This document shows positions 1 to 7,319 of a stretch of 7,319 nucleotides of DNA, piece after piece. Positions within the stretch are counted from its first letter, which is position 1. Each line of letters begins with the position of its first letter. The notes under the pieces are model-generated. The model made no database searches. It was not told the origin of the DNA and worked only from the letters and a program-made list of their open reading frames with translations. The stretch spans positions 1-7,319 of the forward strand of contig NZ_NPEF01000051.1 of the NCBI RefSeq assembly GCF_002811955.1, in the 5' to 3' direction. This stretch comes from Leptospira ellisii. Its GTDB lineage: Bacteria; Spirochaetota; Leptospiria; Leptospirales; Leptospiraceae. Both the position numbers and the translations under genes were made by a program.

Positions 1-456
1 CGATCTCCACTTCCGTCAACGGAGTGGGTAGATCCGGCGCCTGATCCAAACAGGTTTTTGCCGCTTCCCGTTCCGCCTTCGCTCGAAACGCAGGTGCGGA
101 ATTCCGACTATATCGCCTTATCCAGAATCACCAACGTGCGCGAGAAAAAAATTTCCGAAACCTCCGTTTCCGTGACCGCCACCGTGGAAATTCTGAAACC
201 TTGGAAGGGCGCGGAAAAACTTCCCGCAAAGTTCGAAATCGGATTTATGATTTTTCCGGAGTTTCTCGGTAAATGGCTGCGTGCTGCTCCTCCCGAAGGG
301 GACTACGTTCTTTTTTTGATTCGGAAAACGGTCAAGGACAGCAAAGGAAACGAATCCCAGCTGATAGCGCTTTACGAACCGCATCCGTTCGCGTTTAAGG
401 AATACGCCCGGGAAACGGAAGATAAAATCCGGGAGATCATCCAGGATCAAAAGTAA
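1..456 (+). CDS. Unrecognised beta-rich protein, 3' part (5' end outside window)
   Basis: The reading frame is open from base 1 to a TAA at 454-456, giving 151 residues, so the start most likely lies before the window. The TTG at 58 is a poor start: the only AGG upstream sits three bases away. The visible part begins with a Pro-rich stretch. It continues with a segment of the type 'SLETQVRNSDYIALSRI', alternating hydrophobic and polar residues (VSVTATVEIL, then PAKFEIGF), and a hydrophobic strand EGDYVLFLIRK. It ends in a charged helix-like tail. This pattern (a compartment-exposed residue run, a 'GDYVLFL' strand, few Cys) resembles small beta-barrel exported proteins or lipoproteins, but I recognise no named family. 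The C1 peptidase gene starts 15 bp after the stop, so the two are probably co-transcribed. Function unknown. Confidence 0.75.
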   Translation, partial: RSPLPSTEWVDPAPDPNRFLPLPVPPSLETQVRNSDYIALSRITNVREKKISETSVSVTATVEILKPWKGAEKLPAKFEIGFMIFPEFLGKWLRAAPPEGDYVLFLIRKTVKDSKGNESQLIALYEPHPFAFKEYARETEDKIREIIQDQK

Positions 457-471
457 ATCCGAGGAAAGTAT

Positions 472-2871
472 ATGAGAATTTTAAGATATTCTGTTTTAGC
501 CGTCGTCTTATCTTTGGTCGCCGGCGTCTCCGTTCATGCGCAACCCTCCTTCCGTTCCTTGGGAATGAAGCAGGAATCCTCCGACCTTCTTTCCTCGCTG
601 AAGGATACGAATCCGTACGGACTTTCCCATAGAAGTCTTTCCTCCAGCGTGGATCTTTCCTCGTCCATGCCTCCCGTCGGAAATCAGGGGGAACAGGGAA
701 GTTGTGTCGCTTGGTCCACGGCGTACGCGGTAAAAAGTTTTCAGGAATACGTCGAAAGAAAGGATTCCAAAACCTGGTCCCTCCGCTCCTCCGACGGAAG
801 CCCGGATTACGCGAAAATTTTTTCTCCGGCATTCATATACAATCAGATCAACGGAGGAAGGGACAACGGGTCTTTGATCTCCGACGCGATGCGCGTCATG
901 GTGGAAATGGGAGCCGCGCCTTGGGAAACGATGCCGTATAACGCGGCCGACTACCGGGCTCGTCCTTCTCAGGCGGCGATCGCGGCCGCTTCCAAATACA
1001 AAGCGAAGGAATTCTTGCGGGTGAAAACGGCGGACCTGAACGAAGTAAAGGCCCAGTTATCCTCGGGAAGACCCGTCGTCGCGGGAGTTCTCGTATATGA
1101 GAATTTCTTTAATCTTAAAGGTTCTCAGATTTATAAGGAAGGCACGGGTAAAACCTACGGCGGTCATGCGATCGCCATCGTCGGTTACGACGATTCCAAA
1201 AACGCGGTTAAGTTCATCAACTCTTGGGGAACCGAATGGGGGGACCGCGGATACGGCTACATCGATTATCGATGGTTTACGAAAATCTGCCAGGGTGCGT
1301 TCGTGATGGTGGATCAGGTGGAAGCGACGGTCGATCAGGGCAAACCGGATTCTTCCGTACCGGATCCGACGACGGCGGCTTCCGATTCCAATCCGATTCC
1401 TCCGTCTTCGATCACCGCTTCTCAGGGAAGTTTTTCCGATAAGGTTCTGATCAATTGGGAGATCGTTCCCGGCGCGGTCGGATATGAAATTCATCGTAAG
1501 GCTCCGGGCGATTCCGGTTTTTCAAGAATCGGACTTTCCGCTACGAACAGTTTTAACGACGACGGAGTGCAGCCTAATCTTGCCTACAAATACAAGATTC
1601 TCACTCTTACGGATACTTCCTCTTCCGATTTATCCCCCGGAGAAACGGTCGGTTTCGCCAAAACCGAGGAACTGAAACCTCCTCCGAAAATTCTGGGACT
1701 CAAAGCCTCGCAGGGACAATTCGATAACAAGGTGGAACTCGGTTGGGAACCGGGGGAAACTTCCTCCGAATATCAGATTTTTAAATGGAATAAAACCCAG
1801 AAACGATACGTTGCGATCGGGAATTCCAAGATCAATTCGTACGTGGACGCTTCCGCCGCCAAAAAAGGGATCCTGGAAATCTACGTCGTCTCAGCGAAGT
1901 TAAACGGAAAAACCGGAGAACCTTCGGACGCTGCCAGCGGTTTTACCGCACAACCCAAAACCCCTCCCGCAAAACCGATCGGTTTGACGGCTTCGAGAGG
2001 CGCGTATCAGGGTAAAATCGAACTTCATTGGAGAAAGGTTTCCGGCGCTTCCAAATATCTCGTTTTCCGTTACGTCAAATCGGGTTGGATCGGCGGAGGC
2101 GCATGGGAGAAGATTTCCGAAACCGCAAACGAGGAGTACGTGGATGAAAATCTTCCTTCCCGTTACGCGTATTATTCCGTGACCGCGGTCAATCCCGAAG
2201 GCAAAAACGGTCCGTTCTCCACTCTCGCCTACGGTTATACGGATCCGAATAAACAACGCGGGGTCAAACTCTCCTCTCCCGAAAACGTAAAAGGGATTTT
2301 GGATTCCAAAAATTCCAAAATTTCGCTGACCTGGGATAAGGTGAAAGAAGCGTCCGAATATTACATTTTTCGTAAGAAGCGCGGGGAATCCAAGTGGAAC
2401 TTTCTCGCGTCTTCCGGAACGAAGACCGCGTACGTCGCGGACGTTCCCGAAACGGAGACGATTTTTCTTTATTCGATCACCTCCAAATCGGATCTGGGAG
2501 GAGAAAGCGATTATTCGCTTCCCGCATCCGCCGTTATTTCCAAGGCGCTGACCGCTCCCAAAAAGAGGACCTTCGGCGGCGATTCCAGTTTGGAAAAGTT
2601 CAAAGGACCCTGGACCGCGATGGCTTGGGACGGAAACAACGGAGTCAGCCAGGTGCTTTTGGAGATCGAAAGCGCGGATAACGTGAACTACGTCGTCAAG
2701 TTCAACAAAAAGAAGATATTCGAAGGCAAATACGTGGAAGAATCCCCGATCATCGATAAGGACGGGAAATTCCGGATCGAAATCGAAAAATCAGGGGACG
2801 CGTTATCCGTAACCATGAAGGATCCTTCGATCGTGAATCAGAAATCCAATCTCTCCTTCTTAAAGGAATGA
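472..2871 (+). CDS. Secreted papain-like (C1 family) cysteine peptidase with four Fn3-like repeats
   Basis: The 799-residue product starts with a Sec signal peptide (basic MRILRY, hydrophobic core, likely cut after VHA at residue 23). ATG 472 has GAGG at 461-464 seven bases upstream. The peptidase domain spans roughly residues 60-282. It shows the papain signature NQGEQGSC with oxyanion Gln72 and nucleophile Cys78, the same 6-residue spacing as papain Gln19/Cys25. His232 follows in GGHAIAIVGYD and Asn250 in INSWGTEWG, so the catalytic set is complete. Only about 40 residues separate the signal peptide from the domain, so the usual long inhibitory propeptide is absent. A Ser/Pro/Asp-rich linker (about 284-312) leads into four repeats of about 96 residues and a final beta-rich domain (about 700-799). 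C1 peptidases hydrolyse peptide bonds; this one should act in the periplasm or outside the cell. Its substrate is unknown. The fold and catalytic set are well supported; a role in host or matrix interaction would be inference. Confidence 0.92.
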   Translation: MRILRYSVLAVVLSLVAGVSVHAQPSFRSLGMKQESSDLLSSLKDTNPYGLSHRSLSSSVDLSSSMPPVGNQGEQGSCVAWSTAYAVKSFQEYVERKDSKTWSLRSSDGSPDYAKIFSPAFIYNQINGGRDNGSLISDAMRVMVEMGAAPWETMPYNAADYRARPSQAAIAAASKYKAKEFLRVKTADLNEVKAQLSSGRPVVAGVLVYENFFNLKGSQIYKEGTGKTYGGHAIAIVGYDDSKNAVKFINSWGTEWGDRGYGYIDYRWFTKICQGAFVMVDQVEATVDQGKPDSSVPDPTTAASDSNPIPPSSITASQGSFSDKVLINWEIVPGAVGYEIHRKAPGDSGFSRIGLSATNSFNDDGVQPNLAYKYKILTLTDTSSSDLSPGETVGFAKTEELKPPPKILGLKASQGQFDNKVELGWEPGETSSEYQIFKWNKTQKRYVAIGNSKINSYVDASAAKKGILEIYVVSAKLNGKTGEPSDAASGFTAQPKTPPAKPIGLTASRGAYQGKIELHWRKVSGASKYLVFRYVKSGWIGGGAWEKISETANEEYVDENLPSRYAYYSVTAVNPEGKNGPFSTLAYGYTDPNKQRGVKLSSPENVKGILDSKNSKISLTWDKVKEASEYYIFRKKRGESKWNFLASSGTKTAYVADVPETETIFLYSITSKSDLGGESDYSLPASAVISKALTAPKKRTFGGDSSLEKFKGPWTAMAWDGNNGVSQVLLEIESADNVNYVVKFNKKKIFEGKYVEESPIIDKDGKFRIEIEKSGDALSVTMKDPSIVNQKSNLSFLKE
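1402..2541 (+). repeat. Four tandem Fn3-like repeats inside the C1 peptidase gene (protein-level repeat)
   Basis: Repeat units cover about residues 311-398, 403-494, 498-590 and 602-690. Each starts with a motif such as TASQGSFSDKVLINW, KASQGQFDNKVELGW or TASRGAYQGKIELHW. The fourth is more degenerate (LDSKNSKISLTW). The core Trp falls at residues 329, 425, 520 and 621. A Tyr lies exactly nine residues after each Trp (338, 434, 529, 630), followed by a strand of the type YEIHRK, YQIFKW, YLVFRY or YYIFRK. Each unit then has a Tyr-containing F/G-strand region. This is the layout of bacterial fibronectin type III modules. The units are diverged at DNA level, so this is an old duplication. They probably act as spacers or binding modules. 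Confidence 0.85.
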
Positions 2872-2898
2872 TCGGACACGGACGCGAAAGGCGGTTTT

Positions 2899-2937
2899 AT
2901 GACTAAAAGAAATAAGATCATCTCGGAGAATTCCTAA
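2899..2937 (+). CDS. Possible 12-residue leader peptide upstream of the DUF4256 gene
   Basis: An ATG at 2899 has an AAAGGCGG stretch (2887-2894) at a usable Shine-Dalgarno distance and opens a 12-codon frame (MTKRNKIISENS) ending with TAA at 2935-2937. The DUF4256 start GTG follows four bases later, while that gene's own GGAG (2925-2928) is 13 bases from its GTG, which is long. Translation of the mini-ORF could therefore deliver ribosomes to the GTG by reinitiation. No codon run points to a particular amino-acid attenuator. It may be chance. Confidence 0.3.
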   Translation: MTKRNKIISENS

Positions 2938-2941
2938 GTAA

Positions 2942-3508
2942 GTGAAAAACAAAAAGAAAGGACTTTCCTCCGAAGAAACCGAAACGTTACTCCGGATCTT
3001 AAAGGTTCGTTTTGAAAAAAACGAAAACCGGCACAAGGGAATCCAATGGGTTCAAGTGCGGAAAAAGCTGGAGGCGAAACCCGAAGCGTTGTGGTCGCTC
3101 GGGGAGATGGAAAGAACGGGCGGAGAACCGGACGTAGTCCGATACGATAAAAAGACGGGAGAATACGTCTTTTACGATTGTTCGGCGGAAAGTCCGAAAG
3201 GAAGACGAAGCCTTTGTTACGATCGTAAGGCGTTGGAATCCCGAAAGGATCATCCTCCGCAATACAACGTGATCGATATGGCTGCCGACATCGGAGTGAA
3301 ACTATTGATCGAAGAGGAGTATCGAGAGTTGCAAAAACTCGGGGAATTCGACACGAAAACGTCGAGCTGGATATTGACTCCGCCGGAGATCAGAAAATTA
3401 GGCGGCGCCCTTTTCGCCGATCGACGTTATGACAGTGTTTTCGTATATCACAACGGCGCCGAATCTTATTATGCGGCGAGAGGATTCCGCGGTTCGCTTC
3501 GCGTATAA
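2942..3508 (+). CDS. DUF4256 family protein
   Basis: The 188-residue product matches the DUF4256 family along its whole length. Recognisable blocks are RFEKNENRHKGIQW (23-36), EMERTGGEPDVV (55-66), FYDCSAESPKGRRS (77-90) leading into LCYDR, FDTKTSSWILTP (136-147), and the C-terminal segment 161-188 with FVYHNGAESYYAARGF. Two Cys (80 and 92) and many charged residues lie in the conserved blocks, suggesting a catalytic or metal-binding pocket, but the family has no established function. There is no signal peptide, so it should be cytoplasmic. The GTG at 2942 is the first possible start because a TAA (2939-2941) closes the frame directly upstream. The Shine-Dalgarno match is weak and distant. 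The gene sits 70 bp after the peptidase gene with no terminator visible between them, and it converges on the EAL gene. Confidence 0.9.
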   Translation: MKNKKKGLSSEETETLLRILKVRFEKNENRHKGIQWVQVRKKLEAKPEALWSLGEMERTGGEPDVVRYDKKTGEYVFYDCSAESPKGRRSLCYDRKALESRKDHPPQYNVIDMAADIGVKLLIEEEYRELQKLGEFDTKTSSWILTPPEIRKLGGALFADRRYDSVFVYHNGAESYYAARGFRGSLRV

Positions 3509-3519
3509 AGGATAACCGG

Positions 3520-3541
3520 AAAAAACCCGGATCACGCCGGG
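3520..3541 (-). terminator. Intrinsic terminator of the GGDEF/EAL gene
   Basis: Read on the minus strand, the stem CCCGG (3541-3537), a 6-base loop and CCGGG (3530-3526) are followed at once by six T (3525-3520). It lies 37 bp after the TAG of the minus-strand gene. The plus strand has no T tract after the stem, so it would not stop transcription from the DUF4256 gene in the other direction. The stem is short (5 bp) but all G/C. Confidence 0.72.
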
Positions 3542-3577
3542 AAGACGTCAAGAACGTTAGACGCGCTTGCAGCCGAT

Positions 3578-4933
3578 CTAAGCGGGAATCAATCCCAAGT
3601 CCTTGGACAACTTGAAAATATTCCCCTTCTCCTTCAACTTCTGCAACAGCTCCTCCGAATTAAGGATCTTATGGACCACGGACTCCGGAAGATTCTGCAT
3701 ATCGTGAAAGATTTCCTTGTATTCCTGGATCGAAATTTTGGTGCAGAATAGGTTCGCCTGAAAGTAATACACTTGGTGTGTGATCAGAAAATTAAGGGAA
3801 TCGATGTCTTCCAGAGCCTCGGCGGTGATGATCGCTTCCCGGTTGTCCGAAAGTCTTCTGCAATAATCGATGAACGCAAGATTATCCAGAAATTTCGTCA
3901 GATCCTGATCCGCCTTGAACTTAAAGCTGATGGGATCCAGTTTGAATTCCTTGATCATCTCTCCGAGATCGAGCACGATCTGATGGCTTTGACTTTTGAC
4001 GCCGAAGTCGTCCGCCGCGAAACTGATTCCGAAATTCCAAAAACGTTTGCAGACGCTCTTTAGGGTGATGTCCACCTCTTCGTAGGGTTTTTCTATCAGT
4101 TCCATTCTCACGAGAGCCGGGTTCAGATTTTGGTTGAGAAGAAGATTGTGGAACCGAGTCACTTTTTCGTCCGTATCGAACGTGTCGATGAGCGTTTGCG
4201 GCGAAATGTTGAATTTCAAAAGACCCGGGGCTCCGTTGCAGCACATCGTGAGTTTTTCGAGGATCAGAAGTTCTATCCGGTTCAGATCCTGGTCGTGCGG
4301 AATATCCCGGATCAGATCCGCATAACCGGCGTAAGCCTCTCCTCCCACAAAAACCTCTCCGCCCTTCATGGAATACGTATGGGTTTTATGATTGTAGTGG
4401 ATGATCGGCTGGATGACCGCGTCCGCTTTTTCTCCGGCGAAGTAATCGTTGACCCGGTTCAAATACGTCCAACTCCAGCGGATCAGATTGTCCTTAAGAT
4501 TTTTGAGGGAGGAAACCTCGAGCTCGTGGAAAATTTCGTCCACGTAGGAGATGTAATTGCATTGTGTTCTCGCGATGCCGAAGTCGAAGTTCATCGTTCC
4601 GCTTTTGATCGAAACCTCTCGGAACCTTCCCAAAACGGAATCGAAATTCAAAAAGCCGTTCAAGCCTACGCTTTGAACCGGGGCCACTCCGATGAGCAGA
4701 CTTTTTTTATCCCCGTAACAATAATACGAATAACGATTTTCCGCGTCGGGATTCAGTTCCGAAATTTTGAGCGGTACCAATTGGAGGAAATCGAGAAAGG
4801 AAAGGGATTTGATATCCTGAAACCGAAGCAGGACGATCGGTTTGCCTCGGTTTTCGTTGATGAATACGTTCTTGAACTGTTCGATTTCCCCTTCGTCAAA
4901 GGAACGAATCTTAGGACTTTTAGAAGTTGTCAT
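3578..4933 (-). CDS. Divergent GGDEF/EAL-domain protein (cyclic-di-GMP family, probably altered activity)
   Basis: I take ATG 4933 (451 residues) as the start because AAAGG (4943-4939) lies five bases upstream. The frame can be opened earlier from a TTG at 4981, but that start lies inside the leader hairpin. The EAL-type domain covers about residues 190-412. It keeps E199 (EAY in place of EAL), N242 (FNIS), E278 (MELIE), D308-D309 (ADDFG), E372 and E375 (AEALE, normally EGVE), and Q392 exactly 20 residues after E372, as in active EAL proteins. The loop after DDFG, usually GTGYSS, is GVKSQS, and the KID motif is shifted or degenerate. Residues about 30-125 resemble a worn GGDEF domain, with YGDKK (73-77) at the signature site and FDFGIA (116-121) near the usual SiGiA strand. 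There is no signal peptide or membrane segment. EAL proteins hydrolyse c-di-GMP; here binding or a regulatory role is as likely. Confidence 0.82.
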   Translation of the reverse strand: MTTSKSPKIRSFDEGEIEQFKNVFINENRGKPIVLLRFQDIKSLSFLDFLQLVPLKISELNPDAENRYSYYCYGDKKSLLIGVAPVQSVGLNGFLNFDSVLGRFREVSIKSGTMNFDFGIARTQCNYISYVDEIFHELEVSSLKNLKDNLIRWSWTYLNRVNDYFAGEKADAVIQPIIHYNHKTHTYSMKGGEVFVGGEAYAGYADLIRDIPHDQDLNRIELLILEKLTMCCNGAPGLLKFNISPQTLIDTFDTDEKVTRFHNLLLNQNLNPALVRMELIEKPYEEVDITLKSVCKRFWNFGISFAADDFGVKSQSHQIVLDLGEMIKEFKLDPISFKFKADQDLTKFLDNLAFIDYCRRLSDNREAIITAEALEDIDSLNFLITHQVYYFQANLFCTKISIQEYKEIFHDMQNLPESVVHKILNSEELLQKLKEKGNIFKLSKDLGLIPA

Positions 4934-4938
4934 TTCAG

Positions 4939-4943
4939 CCTTT
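4939..4943 (-). promoter_or_regulatory. Ribosome-binding site that fixes the EAL gene start at 4933
   Basis: On the minus strand AAAGG precedes ATG 4933 by five bases. The alternative TTG at 4981 has no comparable site, which decides the start. Confidence 0.7.
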
Positions 4944-4956
4944 GTTTTCAAAAGAA

Positions 4957-4979
4957 CGGTCCGTAACGGACCGCGGTCC
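4957..4979 (-). promoter_or_regulatory. Three-part dyad in the EAL gene leader: possible attenuator or operator
   Basis: Plus-strand bases 4957-4963 (CGGTCCG) and 4967-4973 (CGGACCG) form a perfect 7-bp inverted repeat with a 3-base loop. The second arm is shared with a perfect 12-bp palindrome, GGACCGCGGTCC, at 4968-4979. On the minus strand the leader thus reads arm, complementary arm, TTA, first arm again, then TTCTTTT. The 7-bp hairpin with a T-rich tail looks like an intrinsic terminator placed between promoter and ribosome-binding site, so it could be an attenuator. The palindrome could instead bind a dimeric regulator. The T tract is interrupted by one C. The dyad is plainly visible; its function is inferred. 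Confidence 0.55.
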
Positions 4980-4989
4980 AAGAACGTTT

Positions 4990-5017
4990 GTTATAATTCG
5001 CAGCTCGTCTTTACCAA
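4990..5017 (-). promoter_or_regulatory. Candidate sigma-70-type promoter for the GGDEF/EAL gene
   Basis: On the minus strand TTGGTA (5017-5012) is separated by 16 bases from TATAAC (4995-4990). The -10 matches five of six consensus bases and the -35 four of six. Transcription would begin near 4983, giving a leader of about 50 bases that contains the dyad cluster and the ribosome-binding site. This fits an EAL gene expressed separately from the upstream uridylyltransferase gene. Confidence 0.5.
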
Positions 5018-5100
5018 CCTTCGTTTTTTTCGGGAAATTTTTTCGACCGCTTCGATCGTCCCTGCGGAAACGTTGTACGGGAGGAAGACGTTCTCCTGAG

Positions 5101-5120
5101 AAAAAGATCCGACGGAGGAT
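5101..5120 (-). terminator. Weak possible terminator after the uridylyltransferase gene
   Basis: On the minus strand ATCC (5120-5117) and GGAT (5110-5107) can pair around a 6-base loop. They are followed by C and five T (5105-5101). The stem is only four base pairs, so read-through into the EAL gene is likely. It lies 14 bp after the stop codon of the uridylyltransferase gene. Confidence 0.25.
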
Positions 5121-5134
5121 TTCCCTTGTAAAGC

Positions 5135-6540
5135 CTAAAAGGAATATTTTCTCCCTTCCAGGGAATCAACCCCCAATTCCGAAATCGAACGTATCTCCGG
5201 TCCGGGGTTCTCGATCGTCACGTCGCCCACAAGCGTTACCTTACGGTCGAAGAGCACTTCTCCTTTTACGGTGAGCGAGGTGCATCGCACCAAAGAGGGA
5301 ATTTCGGGGAACAGTTTTTGAAAGTCCCCGATCTTCTTGTAGAAGTGATCGTCGAGTTGAATCAGGATCTCTCCGAGTCCGAGTTTTTTCCGTTCTTCGG
5401 ACATAGTGATCGAAAAATTCTCGAGCAAAGTGTATGCATCCGATCTTCGCGCGAGATAGTCCTCGCATTTTTTGACGGGCGCAAAACGGTCCCGGGGAAT
5501 GATGATTCCCTTGACGCGTTTGAAGTTGCGGATCGCGGAACCCATCGCCGTTTCCAATTGGAACACTTCGTTTCCGTCCACGGTTTTGGGATTTACGATG
5601 AGAGACAGTTCGAATTCTCCCTGAAGCAACCGGGAACGAAGCGCTTCCAGATCGATCCAAAGGTTGTTCGTGGAAAAGGTCCTGAATTTTCCCAAACCTT
5701 CGAACTCGTGCATGTGATCCGAAGGGACCTGCGCCGTTTCCAGAAGTTGATAATTCTCCGGTTTTCCGGATACGATTCTGCGGTAGATGGCCCCGCCCTT
5801 TTTGTCCGCGAGGGTTTTCGGAGTCATCTCCATGCAGAATTCCAATTTTTCCCGAAGCATATACGCGAGAATCCCCGGATGAACCGTGGCTCCGAGATTG
5901 TCTCCGTTGGAAACGAAAGCCACCTTATAACCGTGTGAGATCAGCTGATCCAGAAGTCCCGTTTCCAAAAGCGAAATCCAGATGTCTCCGTGACCGGGAG
6001 GGCACCATTCGTCGTCCGGATTTTTGCATGTAATCGGTGTTAGGTTCTCTTTTAAAAGACGGGGGACCTTGTGTTGTAGGAAAGAGGTCGGGAATTTCTG
6101 ACGAAAACCGATCCGCTCCAATTCCGCCCGGCTTTCCTTTTGCGTGTTGAAGCTGTCCATCAGGATCAAGGGCACGGAGACGTCGTATTTTTTCTCCAAA
6201 ATCTGGGATTGTTTGGCGAAGATCTCCAGAAAGGACATTCCGTTTTTGAGTGGGATCAAGGATTTAGGTCCCGACAATCCCATCGAGGTTCCCAAACCTC
6301 CGTTCAGTTTGATGACGACGAGATGTTTCAAGACGGACGGATCGGGGGAGAATTCCCGTTCGATTTCTTCCAGAGGGATTTCGTCCGTTTGCGGATCGAG
6401 ATCACCCACTTCCTCCCAACGCACCATACCGGTTTCTCCGTTGTGTACCTGTTCCGTTTTTTTGAGAAAATCAAGAATGAAGGTTTCGGACATCCCTTCG
6501 GCGTGCATCTTGCTCCGAATCGATTCTTCCGATTTTAATT

Positions 6541-6553
<13 letters not shown>
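5135..6553 (-). CDS. UTP-glucose-1-phosphate uridylyltransferase, eukaryote-like UDPGP family
   Basis: This 472-residue enzyme makes UDP-glucose and pyrophosphate from UTP and glucose-1-phosphate, in the cytoplasm, for polysaccharide and glycolipid synthesis. It belongs to the UDPGP family typical of eukaryotes, not to the short GalU type common in bacteria. Motifs in order are LNGGLGTSMG (83-92, nucleotide loop), SGPKS with Lys97, CPPGHGD (184-190), NGDNLGA (216-222), FSTNNLW (293-299), NPK (321-323), QLETAMG (332-338) and RFAPVK (356-361). A C-terminal segment (about 422-465) with short strands fits the left-handed beta-helix end of the family. Length is normal, slightly shorter than animal or plant enzymes. 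ATG 6553 lies inside the end of the upstream gene (13-bp overlap) with only a GGTGG (6562-6558) in front, so translation is probably coupled. NGDN replaces the usual NSDN. A broader sugar-1-phosphate range cannot be excluded. Confidence 0.93.

Positions 6554-7319
<766 letters not shown>

Noticed and set aside
1..57. Possible intergenic region with gene 1 starting at TTG 58
   Set aside because: The frame is open back to base 1 with protein-like Pro-rich sequence, and TTG 58 has no properly spaced ribosome-binding site.
1057..1494. 145-codon minus-strand frame inside the C1 peptidase gene
   Set aside because: It covers the catalytic His and Asn region of a clear peptidase, and its product is Arg-rich low-complexity text typical of antisense frames.
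4130..4966. 278-codon open frame on the plus strand opposite the EAL gene
   Set aside because: Its codons are exactly in register with the minus-strand gene, so it is a by-product of that gene's codon bias. It has no recognisable domain, and the minus-strand frame has EAL motifs and a good ribosome-binding site.
4934..4981. TTG 4981 as an upstream start for the EAL protein
   Set aside because: It would translate through the leader dyad without a ribosome-binding site. ATG 4933 has AAAGG at a standard distance.
5044..5058. Hairpin CGACCG-CTT-CGATCG upstream of the EAL promoter as a terminator
   Set aside because: The stem needs a G-U pair and neither strand has a T tract after it; on the plus strand the T run comes before the stem.
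5318..5938. 206-codon open frame on the plus strand opposite the uridylyltransferase gene
   Set aside because: The minus strand encodes an unmistakable conserved enzyme over the same bases. The plus-strand product shows no family motif.

Overview
The window looks like a chromosomal segment from a spirochaete, most likely of the family Leptospiraceae. This is inferred from the combination of protein types: a eukaryote-like UDP-glucose pyrophosphorylase, a DUF4256 protein, a divergent GGDEF/EAL protein, a secreted papain-like protease with Fn3-like repeats, and several small exported proteins without known domains. Base composition is moderate, so an AT-rich member of the group is less likely. 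No rRNA, tRNA, CRISPR array, insertion sequence or phage gene was seen.

Layout. Positions 1-3508 are on the plus strand. They hold the 3' part of an unrecognised beta-rich protein, then 15 bp later a 799-residue secreted C1-family cysteine peptidase with four Fn3-like repeats, then a DUF4256 protein. A 12-codon mini-ORF may precede the DUF4256 gene. Positions 3578-6948 are on the minus strand and converge on the first block. Read in their own direction they are a small exported protein, a UTP-glucose-1-phosphate uridylyltransferase overlapping it by 13 bp, and a divergent GGDEF/EAL protein about 200 bp further on. The last gene appears to have its own promoter, a leader with a strong dyad cluster, and an intrinsic terminator at 3520-3541. 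From 7000 a plus-strand gene for a membrane-anchored alpha/beta-hydrolase-like protein starts and runs off the end. It is divergent from the exported-protein gene across only 51 bp.

How the genes relate. Genes 1 and 2 are probably co-transcribed and concern the cell envelope or exterior. The exported protein and the uridylyltransferase are translationally coupled, and the latter supplies UDP-glucose for surface polysaccharides or glycolipids. The EAL-type protein belongs to the cyclic-di-GMP family but has lost parts of both catalytic modules, so it is more likely a sensor or effector than an ordinary phosphodiesterase. No link between these units can be shown from the sequence beyond adjacency.

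The most interesting signals are small. One is a three-part dyad in the EAL gene leader that could act as attenuator or operator. Another is an inverted repeat in the divergent 6949-6999 region that covers both a promoter -35 box and the opposite gene's ribosome-binding region. A third is an Asn where a lipase-like protein would normally carry its nucleophilic Ser. I see no clear evidence of a wholly new multi-gene system.
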